From: Iris pallida
Lineage: Eukaryota > Streptophyta > Magnoliopsida > Asparagales > Iridaceae
NCBI GenBank assembly: GCA_029216955.1
Contig: JANAVB010009598.1
Coordinates: 26,800,720 to 26,864,719, forward strand
Direction: 5' to 3'
Length of the DNA stretch: 64,000 nt
Below the pieces are notes generated by a model. That model was not told the origin of the DNA. It searched no databases and worked only from the letters and a program-made list of their open reading frames with translations. A program made the position numbers and the translations under genes. Shown here piece after piece: positions 45,837 through 58,429 of this stretch (positions are counted from its first letter, which is position 1; every line of letters starts with the position of its first letter).

Positions 45837-47992
45837 TGTAACACCAGTTTTCCAGATGAGGGTAATTTTAAAATTTTATAATTATAATTATTATTTAATG
45901 ATATTTATTTCATATTATGATTTTTAGTGATTTTTAAATTATTTTAAACTATTTAAATTTATGACTTGTGGTTTTGACGTTTTGCTAGTGAAACCCTAGA
46001 GACTGTTTGACCTAGAGCCTAACCATATGATTATAATATTTTAATATCATTTTTGGCCTAAGAATATTTATGCATTTGACCTCTTTGAATTATTTTGATA
46101 TCATTTTATTATTTATGATATTGTTTTGGGGTTATTTGAGTCGGGTTCGAATTTCAACTCAATCCGACTTGAAACGGGGACCCGGGGGTAGTTTGACTCT
46201 AGTGGGACCCACACACTAGTTAGGCATGGCCCACATGATATTAAATTTAGTCCACATGATAGAAATATTTTATTTAGAGGTTAGACTAATTATTATGGAT
46301 AAGGTTAGTGTGATTAGAGACTTTAGAATGACTAATTTAGCCCCAACCAATTAGCCCTTTCCTAATACTCATAGAATAGGTTAGTGGGGGCATTTTGGAA
46401 CTTACCATAATAGGACAAATAGCCCCATATGGCCAGCCACTTTGGGAGAGGATAGGCTCAAGTTTATTTCATTATTCTCATCCACACACTCTCTCTTGTT
46501 CTTCCCCAAATTCCTAGAGAGCAATCCCTAGCAATTTCTCCACCAAATCCTTCCATTTCGCCACCAAATCTTCTTCTTTCCTTCTCCATTCTAGCCAAGG
46601 AGGAAGCTACCCAAGTTTGGGAGGATTCGGAGCTCGTTCGTGTCCTTTTGGAATCTCTACGTGTCGGTGTCGCTCCGGGAAGGCTTCTCTTCGATTCGAT
46701 CTACCGGAAGGTATAAATCCCTTCTCCTTTTTATTTCCTCATGCATATAGGTCTATTTTGAACCCATAGGAATGACCCCCATGGTTGCATATCCATTTGT
46801 ATCCATTTCGTGTCTATTTGGAGGTCATAGGAGTGTCCTTTGTGTTGTGGTTGTGTCCATGTGGAAAAATCCCAAATTTGGACACACTATGTGTTGTTAT
46901 GTATGAATGAATTATTACATGTTTAATCTCATATTTTTGTATTGGAGATGTGTTCTATAGTGTCTCATATATATATATTAGTGTAGAAAGTGAGTTCTTG
47001 ATATATTATGTTATATACTTGTGTTCTTTTGTCTCAAACTACCCAAATCCGTCATGATTTTTATCCACGTTTTTAATTTCAGCCCTAACTTAGAAATGTC
47101 ATAACTTCTAGCTCAAAGCTCGGTTTAATCTCCCGTTTTTTTAAAAGAAGCGTATTGAAGTTAGCTTTCCAAAAACATGTATTAATAGGCCTAATTCTTT
47201 CTGTAACTTTCTGGAGAATTATTTGAGTGTCAGCTGTACGAAAGACAAACACGTTCTCGGTGTTTTTGCGATTCCGGGGGTTTCCGGAAACGAAAACGCG
47301 ATCCGTTTGAAGTTTCAGAAAGCTAACACATAGATCTATAACATACTTTAATCCTAGATTTTAATTCATGCTGAGATGGTACAATATTGATTATTAGTAG
47401 GAGTTACTATTCGGCATATGCATTTTGTGCACCCTTGTGTGTAATATAATATTCTATTTGATTTTAACCCATGTTAATGTATATACATTATGTAATTAAA
47501 TAGAGAATGCAAGCATGAGTAAATGTTTAAATAAATGATGTATGAGGTGTAAGTATCCTATCTAATGTAAGCATGTATAAGTATGGCTTGTAATGAATAT
47601 GTAGGTTCCACAGTATGTAATGTATGGTACATATAGTGGTGCAAGAGAATAAATGAATGATAAATGAATGCAAGCGTGAATGTAATATAATAATAGATGT
47701 AATATATGTAGCCTTGTTAGGAATAAAACTGGAATTTAGTTTTGTTTCACTAAATAAGAGATACATGAGAACTCATATATGTGAATGTTAACTTCCTATT
47801 GACACTTTGCTACACAACTGTCATGCCTCACTATCACTCCACACACAATGTACACTACACTATATAATCCTCACACCCTCACTCATTGACACCCTCACTC
47901 ACACATTACCTAACACTCATTCCATGATAACACACACATGTTCTTGTGCACTTTCATGACACACACACACCCATGAACACATACACATGCTC

Positions 47993-47993
47993 T

Positions 47994-48066
<73 letters not shown>
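47993..48066. repeat. (CT)n(AT)n microsatellite in element E 3' LTR
   Basis: Partner of 42312-42393 with a different CT to AT ratio. Confidence 0.95.
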
Positions 48067-48068
<2 letters not shown>

Positions 48069-48797
48069 ATAAATGTGTTAATGTGGTAAATAGAGTTTTC
48101 CTATAGTTATATATACATATATGTGATATAGGGCCTAGTGTTGAATTCTCTTTTCATGTACACCTCCATGTTCACACACACACATAGCTTTACATGTTAG
48201 CTTCCTTTCTCTTATGTATAATATTGAATGTGATGGCTTATGTTTGGCTTGTATAGCCTTGTGATTGGTGTGTGATTGCTAGACTAGGCTTGGTTAGGCC
48301 AAGTGAGACTTATTAGACTTGTTGGGGTAGGATTTGACCTAGTTGACCTAGTTTGACTAGTCTAGTTGACTGGAGTTGACCAAATGTTGACTTTAGTCTA
48401 GTTTGACCTAGACTGCATGCAGATGCATTGTAGATTATATTTATCATTCCATGTGTACATCTTGACTTGTGTTGCTCTAACTAGGAGTCAGGTACCTCAT
48501 CTCGGACAGTACATTTACTTCAGACATTCAGATACGAGGCGAGTACATTCTCTGACCGTTTCATACTTGTCTGGATTTATATTCTTGCTCTAGATTACTG
48601 TACTTGATGCTGACACGATCATTATCACGGATTGGTACTATACGGATCTTCTTCTGAGATGTTATCTCCTTGTATTCACTAAATACATATTATGATGTGC
48701 GTTTTACTTACATATTGTATTTATTGAATACCCATATCCTTGTATACTCCTTGTGCATATTGTACTCTCAGTATCACATGAGTCCCAGGGATAGACC

Positions 48798-48911
48798 ATT
48801 GTACAACTATTGTATAACATTGTACATCTATTGTATAATATTGTACATCCATTGTATAATATTGTACATCTATTGTATAATATTGTACATCTATTGTATA
48901 ACATTGTACAC
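48798..48911 (+). repeat. Element E LTR tandem repeat, 3' copy
   Basis: Same unit count as the 5' LTR copy, with single-base differences. Confidence 0.9.
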
Positions 48912-49734
48912 TATTGTGCAAGATAACGTAACCGGAGTAGATCCTTGTGTATTGATTTAGGAAGGGGGAGTAGAATTGGTTATGTAATCAAATCCTATTG
49001 TACAACATTGTATAACTATTGTATATGTCTATTGTACACCCACGTACAATGGAGTTACCATTGCATTTTCCTAGACCGTTTACATAACCATATTGTACTC
49101 TAAATCACAGTAGGCTTACAGTTCTTATTTATCATATTTAGATATTTCCTGTTATCAAATCTCTACTGTTTTTATATACTTCTTACTTTCAGCATTTTAT
49201 GTACCTTACTCTATTGCATGCTTTATATTTCCTAACATGATATGAACTGCGTGAGATATTTTGTGCTCGCTCCCGTCCTGACTGGACCTGTTGAAAATTT
49301 TACAGAGGATGAAGAGGCACCCTGCACCCTTACTTGGAGTTTGCCTAGTTGACACTCGCGACCTGGACCCCAGGGGAGGTTCAGGCAGCTGCTGAGGTCG
49401 ATACCTTGATTAGTATAGATAGTTTAGACTGTTTTCCTTTTATGTTTAGTTGTTGTTCTTGATTCAGAGTTTGTATATTGTAGAGATGTTGAGACTTGTA
49501 TTTCTTTCTGTTGTACCTCGGTTGAGGATTCTCTTATCTATTTTATCGTGCCATATTCTATCTCTAGATTGTGATTGAGTTGTACCTCTGTATTGGCCTC
49601 CTTATGGAGAGCATTCATATTATGTTAGTTATAGTTCATGACCTAGAACAGCGTTCTACCGCCGACACTGCGGCATAGGCTGGGCGTTGTTACGCTCTCG
49701 TACCCTCACAGTGGGTGCGGGTCGTGACACCCAC

Positions 49735-50741
49735 AGATACTGTAAATCTGCCACACGGACAGGAAGCGGTATCTGCTTATATTATTTATTGTATATTGTA
49801 TATTGATGACGGGCGTCCCACTGGAACTCGTCTAATTCATGATTGGCACAATTGATTGATTGGGTAAACTAGCCTTGTTTGCACATAGTAAGAACTGAGG
49901 AATCCTTATTGTATAATTCCAAGGTAACTTGGAACTCACAATAGCAAGCTGTAGTAGTTGCGTGGCCGTTTAAATTGATTTGTTTGTGTACTGTACCTAC
50001 TCTATTTACTAACTGAGATGATCAGAATGTCAGGACACGATGGGTGAACTTCTGTCCTTGTTTGGTTAGGAAGTTGGTTTGAACTGTCGTGATGTTGTGT
50101 GAAACCCAGTAGCAAGCAGAGACCTATGTATTATATTCTTAACTCTTATCACTGGTTTTAATTCTCATGTCGTGCATCCTTGTGGTACTTGCTATTAGAG
50201 GTCTAACCTCTCTGGTTTTGCATGGCCAGATTTAGAGCCGGTCCCCGAGGATTCAGCTTACTTCCACCTCCAAGATGGTCAATACTAGAGGAATGATCGC
50301 AGGAGGACTCGAGTGGGTTCCTTACTTCCTCGCTCGTTTTGTTACTTACTTTATACTTTGTCGTTTGGCACCGACATGTTAGTCGGATTGTCTTGTATTT
50401 ACTTTTACATAATTGTAACTAAGTCAGGCTGCAGCTGATAAATAATTATGTATACTTTGCTACATCATCTGGCTATGTTTTGTAAAGCCAGATATCAAGA
50501 ACATTTTGACTAAGCGTTTGGGATGCCTTACTGCTTTATCTTACTTGTTCTCTATTACTGTTTCTTGTTTGAATGATTGAGACAATATGTGTGAAGTGGC
50601 CATAGTGAGACTTTCATGTAGTATGTACCCCCTCGTCTTTTAGACAGCATTGATCGTATTATACGGTATTCATCTACCCGTAATACGTAGCTGACTGAGT
50701 CATTCCTCCGCTCTCCAGTATTCTGGTTCTGGGGCGTGACA
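49735..50741 (+). repeat. Element F 5' LTR, second part
   Basis: Resumes after the cccac duplication of element E and ends tggggcgtgaca at 50741. No other gene content. Confidence 0.8.
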
Positions 50742-50766
50742 AGGTTTTAGTGGTAGCCCATGCAGG
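50742..50766 (+). other. Element F primer-site-like segment
   Basis: aggttttagtggtagcccat... directly after the LTR. Conserved with elements A, D and E; not the initiator-Met complement. Confidence 0.5.
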
Positions 50767-50861
50767 CCTGATTTTAGACTTGTGGGGTGTTTTAATTTAT
50801 AGGATGTCTCAATCACACATGTTCCCCCTTGATCTCATGATTCGTTGTTCTCAACCCTAGC

Positions 50862-53800
50862 TTGACAATCTGGTATCTTTTGACTTCATTGATCTTTCCT
50901 GTCCGATCGTTTGATTGTTCTCTTATCGTTTTTCTTAGAGGAACCTCGTCCGCATCTGTTAGAGCTGGACAGCAACAACAAAGACAGCATGGACAACATG
51001 ACCAGGTTGGTCAGCAACAAGGGCCAGTACTACCTCAAGAGACTATCCAAGAAGAAGTGATAGTGGAACCAGCAGCTGGACCGCAGTATCCGGAGGTTCC
51101 AACATCGCCAATAGTTCTACCTACCCCTGTGGAAGTGGACACACCAACCCTTCTGGAGATCATGAGAGGGATGATGGCTACTCAGCAACACCAGATGTTG
51201 GCCCAGCAGCGTATGCTTGCTCAGTTACAAGAGCAGAATGTACTACTCAACCAAGGATTGCAGACGGCTTTGAAAAGAGGGGTGAGAACAGATTTAGGAG
51301 CATCAACCAGGTTTTGCAAGTACAACCCCCATCGTTTTGAGGGCACGGAAGATGCCATCTCAGCAGATGCATGGCTTAAGGACATTGAGGCTATTTTGAC
51401 AGCAGCTAAGGTGCCGGCGGAAGAACGTATGGATCAAGTGAAGTTGTTACTTCAGGATCTCGCACGTGATTGGTGGGAATCAGAGGAAGTAGGTATCAGA
51501 CATCCTGTTGCTTGGGACTATTTTACCGCAAGGTTCAAGACGAAGTACTATGGAGTTGTTGCGCAGTTTGAGCTACAACAGAAGTTTATCAATCTCAAGC
51601 AGGCCGGCAAGACGGTAGATGCTTATGCAACGGAGTTCTGCAGATTGAGTAGGTTCGCCCCAGAGATGGTAGCAACGGAGAGCCAGAGGGCTATGAGGTT
51701 CCAGCAAGGGTTTCATCTAGAACTCTTATAATTGATAAAGAGGCATAACTATCAGACTTTCGATGAGGTATTGACGGCAACCCAAAGGCATGAGATCACC
51801 ATTCAGAGGATCACGGCAAGGACTGGAGGTCAGAAGAGATCCCACAGTCAGATTGAAGGAGGAGGGGGAGTAGCGCCCCGGACAACAGCACCGTCCCTTG
51901 GCGTTCGCATTCACGATGTGGCAATGTGAGGGCCAGCACCAAGGCAGCAGCAACAGCAACAGAGGAAGAACCAGCAACCCCCAGCGGGCTGCACTTATTA
52001 TGGAAAGGTAGGGCATACTAGAGATGTGTGTCAGACATTGAACGGACTGTGTTTGATATGTGGAAGCCCAAATCATTGGGTTACCACCTGTCCTATGAAT
52101 TCGAGGTCAGGAGGACCAGTACAACAATTTTTTGCTCTGCCAGCACCAGGGGCAGGTCAGTATCGAGGACCAGCGATGGCAGTAAGACCGTTGGCACAGC
52201 GTCCGCTCATGTCGTAAGCTCAGATGTTTCAGCAGCAGGGACCGCCGATGTAGCAACAGCATAGACCACCCCAACATCACCAAGGCAGGGGCCAGCAGCA
52301 GCACCAGGCTAGGCCGCAGCATGGGAACCAACAAGGAGGTCAAGGGCAGGCATTCACTCTGTCCTTGGAAGAGGCATTGGCATCGGGGGATGTTGTGGCA
52401 GGTAACATTCTCGTCGTCTCATATCCCGCAGTAGCATTATTTGATTCGGGAGCATCACACTCATTTATATCTGCACAATTTGCGACACAGCTAGGAATGG
52501 AGTTCGAGGCATTGCCAGGGAGGTTGAATATACTCACTGGTAATGGGCTCGAAGGAGTTAGTAGAGTTATTCTAGCGTGTAGCATTATAGTTTGCGGGCA
52601 TTCCTTACCCGCCCGGTTGATAGAGTTTCCTGTTGAAAATTTTGACGTTATCTTAGGCATGGACTGGCTGAAAGACAGTCATACGACAATAGATTATCGT
52701 AGAGGGAGTATATCTTTTGACATTCCAGGCATGAAGAGGTTCACCTTAGTCAGATCAGAGGCAACTCAACAAGAGCAGGAAATAGTAACGTCAATGGAAG
52801 AAGTCCAGGTTTCGAAGGTAGTTGAAGAATTTTTAGACGTATTTCCTGAAGAACTTCTAGGCCTACCACCGGTTAGAGATATTGAGTTCAGTATAGAATT
52901 GGCACCTGGAACTAAACTGATATCAGATCGAGTTTACAGAATGGCGGATTCGGAGCAGGCTAAGGTATATCAGCACCTAGAGGAACTAAAGGAGAAAAAG
53001 TTCATCCAAGCTAGCATATCACCGTGGGCAGCACCAGTGGTACTTATAGAGAAGAAGGATGGATCATCCAGATTGTGCATTAACTACAGGAAGCTTAACA
53101 CGACGACAGTAAAGAACAAGTACCCACTACCAAGGATCGATGACTTGTTTGATCAATTGAGCAGAGCTAGAGTTTTCTCCAAGATAGATCTTTGTTCAGG
53201 GTATCATCAAGTGATAGTTCGGAAGGAGGATATTCCCAAGACAGCATTCAGGTCGAAGTATGGGCATTATGAATTCTTGGTAATGTCGTTTGGTTTGACC
53301 AATGCCCTAGCAATATTTTTGGACTTGATGAACCGCATCTTTATACGATACTTAGATCAGTTTGTCATTGTGTTTCTCGACGACATTCTCGTATACTCTA
53401 CTAGGAAAGAGGAGCATGAAGATTACCTCAGGAAAGTGTTACAGGTTCTGAGAGAGAAACAGTTGTATGCCAAGCTCAGCAAGTGTGAGTTCTGGACGGA
53501 TCACATTTCATTTTTGGGATATATCATATCAGGAGCTGGAGTAGCAGTGGATCCCAAAAAATTTGAAGCAGTAGAGAGTTAGCCAGTACGCAAGACCGTA
53601 GCTGATGTGCAGAGTTTCTTGGGATTGGCAGGTTATTACAGAAGGTTTGTATCAGACTTTGCAAGACTTTCAGCACCCATGACCTGCTTGACACGGAAGG
53701 ACGTGCCATTCGTCTGGTCGGCAGAATGCTAGGCATCATTTGAGAATCTGAAGCAGAAGTTGATATCAGCTCATATTCTTACATTGCCAATTGGACCCGG

Positions 53801-55699
53801 AGGTTTTACTGTATATTGTGATACGTCAGGTAAAGGACTTGGGTGCGTATTCATGCAATATGGAAGGGTGATAGCGTATACATCTAGGCAACTTCGGGAC
53901 CACGAGAAGAATTATCTAACTCACGACTTGGAGTTGGCGGCAGTAGTATTCGCTTTGAAGCTATATAGGCATTACTTATATGGTGATCGAGTAGACATGT
54001 ACACGGACCACAAAAGTCTGAAGTACATCTTTACTCAGAAGGAACTGAACATGAGGCAGAGAAAATGGTTGGAGTTGATCAAGGATTACGACGTGGAGCT
54101 TCAGTATCATCTAGGCAAGGCTAATGTGGTAGCAGATGCTCTTAGCCGGAGAGGCGGCGCATTTATGTTGACAATACAGAAGCATATCTTAGAAGAACTT
54201 CAGAAGATGGACATCGAGGTTATACTTCCCAGTGATGTAGGAATTCTGGCGAGTCTACAAGTTCAATCTAACTTAGTAGATAAGATCAAGGCAGCTCAGG
54301 CACAGGACCCAAGGATTCAGAAGCTTAGGACAGAATGTAAGTCAGGACTCAGAAAGAAGATGCAAATCCATAAAGATGGTACACTTAGGTTTGAATCACG
54401 TCTATGTGTGTCTAGTGGAGATATCAAATAGGAGGTTATAATAGAAGCTCACAGTTCTCAGTATTCTATACATCATGGAGGGACCATGATGTATCAAGAT
54501 ATCAAGCAGCACTTCTGGTGGAACGGAATGAAGAGGAAGATAGCAAGATTCGTTTTTCGTTGCTTGATATGTCAGCAAGTGAAGGCAGAACAGCAAAGGC
54601 CAGCTGGATTATTGCAACTGCTTCCTATCCCGAAATGGAAGTGGGAGCATATTACCATGGACTTTGTGACCGGTTTACCGAGATCACCAAGTGGTAAAGA
54701 TGCTATTTGGGTGATAGTAGATCAGCTTACGAAGGTGGCACATTTTCTTTCTTTCAGAGTAGGACAATCTACAGAAAAGTTGGCAGAGTTATATATGCAA
54801 CAGATAGTCAGGCAGCATAGAGTCCCTGTCAGTATTGTATCAGACAGAGATACCCATTTTACATCACATTTTTGGAAGAGTTTACATCATAGTCTGGGTG
54901 CCAAGTTAAGATTTAGCACGGCTTACCATCCACAGACAGATGGGCAATCAGAAAGGATAATTTAGACTTTAGAAGACATGTTACGGGCTTGCACTCTGGA
55001 TTTTGGAGGGTCTTGGGAGAGTCACCTGCACTTAGTTGAGTTCTCGTATAACAGCAGTTATCAAGCCAGTATCCAGATGGTGCCATTTGAAGCACTATAT
55101 GGTAAGAAGTGTAGGTCGCCACTAGCATGGGATGATATCGGGGAGAGGAAGATACTAGGACCAGAAATGATTATCCAGACAGTTGAAGTGATTAAGGGAA
55201 TTAGGGAGCGACTTAGAGTTGCGCAAGATCGGCATCATAATTGGGCAGACCAGCATCGTAGGCCGCTAGAATTCTCTGTTGGGGACCACGTGTTCTTGCG
55301 GATCTCACCTACCCATGGGGTCATTAGATTTGGCGTTCGCGGGAAGTTGAGTCAGCGATACGTAGGCCCATTTGTTATTCTTGATAGGGTAGCGATGTTG
55401 CTTATCGTTTGTCCCTTCCACCTTCATTACGGGAGATGCATGATGTATTTCATGTATCTTAGTTGCGTAGGTATGTATCCGACCCAAGCCATATCCTTGA
55501 TCATTCTGAGCTGGTTGTTGGTACCAATCTGTCTTATGAGGAGCAGCCGGTGTCCATCTTGGACCGAAGAGAGAAGATACTCAAGAACCGAATAATTAGC
55601 CTTGTCCGGGTTGCTTGGGGTCATCACTCCTTAGGAGAGTCAACGTGGGAATGTGAGGATGATATCCGATCACGGTATCCGCACATGTTTGACTCATAA
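50862..55699 (+). pseudogene. Element F gag-pol polyprotein (gag, protease, RT, RNase H, integrase, chromodomain)
   Basis: Gag: Gln-rich start, capsid with NPHRFEGTEDAISADAWL and FCRLSRFAPEMV (51330-51700), zinc knuckles (51985-52095), the first with its second Cys replaced by Tyr (CTYYGKVGHTRDVC). Protease [11 protein letters not shown] (52440-52472). RT from LPPVRDIEF to PKKFEAVES (52860-53580) with VFLDD at 53370-53384. RNase [30 protein letters not shown] (53810-54040). Integrase His/Cys zinc site (54448-54580) and D,D-35-E residues (D near 54660, SDRDTHF, DGQSERI). C-terminal chromodomain (55540-55690), which in chromoviruses directs integration to heterochromatin. At least eight in-frame stops (near 51729, 51927, 52215, 52252, 53579, 53729, 54429, 54963) and a one-base loss near 55391 kill it. 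Most stops fit Gln, Arg or Trp codons changed by transitions. The N-terminal methionine is unclear. Confidence 0.93.
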
Positions 55700-55931
55700 G
55701 GTATATCTCTTTCTGTATACCTTGATTACCTTAACTCTGCATTCTTGTCGCCCTATGAGTAGAAATTACTTGATATCGTAGATTGTTAAATATAGATATG
55801 TTACTTGCTATGGACATTATAAAATGATTGCTTGCTTAAATTGCTTGTACTTAGATTAGTTTAGCTTTGATGTTCATATCCTGCTTGGATTTGAAATTCC
55901 GAGAACGAAATTTTTCTAAGGAGGGTAGACA
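55700..55931 (+). other. Element F 3' non-coding region with polypurine tract
   Basis: AT-rich spacer ending in ccgagaacgaaatttttct and the purine tract aaggagggtagaca immediately before the 3' LTR. Confidence 0.75.
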
Positions 55932-56678
55932 TGTCACTCCCCGTTCTCATAATACATATTCTAAAACGTGTACTGCTCGAATGTATTTATTTAATATTTA
56001 TCATGTATTGTTCTGTATTTAAATTCTTTTAATTTCACGCTAATTAATTTTTTACATTTTACTTTCTGCTTTTATTCTCTGCTTTAGCTTGCTTTATGTT
56101 AGGCCTAGGTTGGTTTATTTTTGGGTTTATGATGGTTCATCATGAACCGAATCCAACACCCCCATTTAAGTCCCCTTTCTCTCTCTTCATTACTTCTTCT
56201 CATTCTTCTTCCTCATAACTCTCTCCACCTACCAAAATCCATAGGCAAGTACATCTTGCTCCACATGAGAATCCATAGTTTTATTGTTCATTTATCTCCC
56301 TCTCATGATCCTAAGAGAGTTTAGAACTTGGCATTTTTATTTTAAAGTCTTATTTTTAGTAGATATATAAATTACTATTTTTTCGGATTTCAGTGGTTTT
56401 GATCTGTCAAACTTCCTTTTTTCCAAGTTTTGTTCATTCCAGATTGTTGAGGTTGTGTTATACGCCATTCTGACCCATAGAAACCCCATTTCTGGCTTGG
56501 AACGAAGGTTCCACAGGAATTGGAGTTCAGGAGGAACTCTACGCCCACGTTGTTACGTGTTAGCATAATAATGAGTTTTACGCCCACGTTATACGTGTCC
56601 GCGTAGTGCCGAGCTTTACGTCCACGATCACTCGTGTCAGCGTAAAACTGTTTTACACAAGTCTACTTGACTTGGCGT
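55932..56678 (+). repeat. Element F 3' LTR, truncated
   Basis: About 747 bp aligned with 38248-38999, ending in ttgacttggcg where family B gag DNA starts. The junction is not an LTR end, so it is a recombination or deletion breakpoint. Confidence 0.85.
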
Positions 56679-56751
56679 TGTTTGCCATTGATTGTAAAAG
56701 TACAGAACAATTATCGGAGGACTGAACTTAGACTCATAATACAAACTCGCT
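56679..56751 (-). pseudogene. Family B copy 3: leader and first codons of gag
   Basis: ATG at 56686-56688 on minus (Met-Ala-Asn, as in copy 1) preceded by a leader including AGCGAGTTTG next to the LTR at 56752. Only a few gag codons survive before the junction with element F. Confidence 0.7.
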
Positions 56752-58007
56752 TGTACAAAGAAAGCCTAGGGACGAAAACCTAGGTACAGCAATCTAAGTA
56801 TAATTGTTTATTTTAGATTCTGGGGGGTGACGATAGAGGCTCGGGAAGACGACGGCAGCCCTGCCTTACTCCTTGGACGATCGGTATGCAGCCTTGGCTC
56901 CTCGTGTGAAGATGGTTGGCGTTGACGAAGAAGGGCTCTTTTTACTCCTCTGTTGCTCTCCTGGCTTCTCTCTCTCTCTGTATCTTTTCTCTCTGGCTCT
57001 GTATTTTTTATTCTTTTTGTTGTCGGTCCTTTTTGCAGAAAAATGATGCTGGCTATTTATAAGAGTGGGGTATGATCATTAGGGTTTGCTAATGATCATT
57101 TGTTTGGAATGTCGGCGCTCCTTTAATCTATCTGAACCCTTAATCCTGATTACAATGAATCTAGGCCATTAATGCGGATAGCACCGAATCTTATGAGCAA
57201 TTAATGTTAACTGCTTTAAATCTTCATGATGGATTATACCAATGTCCGATTGCTCGCCACGTGTCCCATTGGCTTGATAATAAATGATATATCTTGATCT
57301 CCGTAATTATGATGATGATGTCAAATATATTTGTTGAGATTCGGTTAAATCCTTGATTGATCCGATGCCACGTATTTTAATTATGGGGCCTGCCAGAGCC
57401 GCATGGGATAGGCAAGACTTGAACCGCAGGGAGATAATCTTCATGAGCCGCATAGGACAACGCTTTATTGAGCCGCAGGGGATGAACTCTCAATGAGCCG
57501 CATATGCATAATCTCTACGAGCCGCATAAGCTAGCGTTGTATTGAGCCGCAGGGACTGGGCTCTCGGTGTGCCGCATATGGCTGATTTCTGCTGGCCATA
57601 TAGGGTGACTTCTTAGTGAGCCGCATGAAGCTGTTCTCATTTAAGTCGCGTGCCACGTGGCAATCTAGGACTTCTGTCGGATCGGGTCAGAGATTTTCTT
57701 CTTTTCCCCAAGAGTCTGTCATTATGGCAGAACCATTATGACGCTTTATGTCAGAGCCGTCATGGTCGTCGAGTCGTGTCAGGGCATTAAATGAGGCCAC
57801 TACTCAAATGGCCAGCTGTAGGGAAGGATCCCAAGGGGGGATGTGGCGTCGATCGGGCCGCATATTCCTGCTGAACCGCATACACTCCCGAGCCGCATGA
57901 GACTGAGAGTCTTCTTTGAATCGCGTAAGGCAGCTCCTGTATGAGCCGCATGGGCTTCTTTCCAGAGCCGCATGGACCATTACTCTGATATTTTCTATGC
58001 TTCTACA
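56752..58007 (-). repeat. Family B LTR (copy 3)
   Basis: 1256 bp, minus polarity, TGTAGAAGC (58007) to TGTACA (56752). Gag start lies on its left and a polypurine tract plus the PMD gene on its right, so it is again a single LTR between two tandem elements. It is longer than the other copies and dense in gagccgcat words from 57390 to 57970. Confidence 0.8.
57053..57061 (-). promoter_or_regulatory. TATA box of family B LTR (copy 3)
   Basis: TATAAATAG on minus, equivalent to 11789-11797 and 19298-19306. Confidence 0.55.
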
Positions 58008-58020
58008 GGACCCCCTTCAA
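58008..58020 (-). other. Polypurine tract of family B
   Basis: Minus TTGAAGGGGGTCC immediately before the LTR start TGTAGAAGC; the best preserved of the two seen. Confidence 0.7.
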
Positions 58021-58429
58021 AGTTTTCAATTTGCAAAATTGAAACACTTTGAATAAGAAGCATGGCTCTGTTCATGCCGCATAAGTGTCTCAGTCGCATA
58101 AACTCATCTGGCCACATAGGCTCTTTGCCATGTGTCCTGACTACGTGTGCAAATCTTCATTAAATGCTCTTGATTCGTTTTTGAATTAATACCGTCTTTT
58201 GGGGGAGGATCCCAAGGGTCGGTTTTGCCTTGACCGAAGCGTTTTTGCCTTTATCTTTTGAAGCAGCGCGTAATCCGAGGCGTAATCCGAGACGTTTGTT
58301 CGTTTTATGGGTCTCTTTCGCCTATAAATAAGAGTCTTTTAGTCCATTGGGGATTTCTTTACCTTCTCTCTTTGCTCAAATTCCCTGTTGCCGACTTTGC
58401 TCTTCGTCTTCTTCCTTCAACGATCGACA

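Larger units (their letters stand above)
40156..49729 (+). mobile_element. Element E: LARD-like non-autonomous LTR retrotransposon with 3.9-kb LTRs
   Basis: LTRs 40156-44066 and 45837-49729 (3911 and 3893 bp), starting tgtaacacc and ending gggtcgtgaca, with perfect 5-bp duplications cccac (40151-40155, 49730-49734). The interior is only 1770 bp. Plus polarity: primer-site-like segment after the first LTR, and purine tract ggtgggtaggat before the second. LTR-LTR differences are few apart from microsatellite length, so this is among the youngest insertions here. LTRs make up about 80 percent of the element. Confidence 0.93.
45837..49729 (+). repeat. Element E 3' LTR
   Basis: 3893 bp partner of 40156-44066. 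It contains the matching microsatellite (47993-48066) and tandem repeat (48798-48911). Confidence 0.92.
38248..56678 (+). mobile_element. Element F: Tekay/Del-like chromovirus with nested element E
   Basis: 5' LTR 38248-40155 plus 49735-50741 (about 2.9 kb once E is removed), primer-site-like segment 50742-50766, gag-pol 50862-55699, box GAGAACGAAATTTTT (55901-55915), purine tract aaggagggtagaca, and a 3' LTR from 55932 cut off at about 56678. The chromodomain and the gag/pol motifs place it among chromoviruses. The outer 3' half of the 3' LTR is lost at a junction with family B, so no target duplication can be read. Confidence 0.9.

Noticed and set aside
56752..58007. Family B LTR interpreted as a bidirectional promoter between gag and the PMD gene of one element
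   Set aside because: The copy at 19097-20002 has a clean edge at the same base with unrelated DNA beyond, and a polypurine tract sits next to this edge at 58008, so it is an LTR between two tandem elements.
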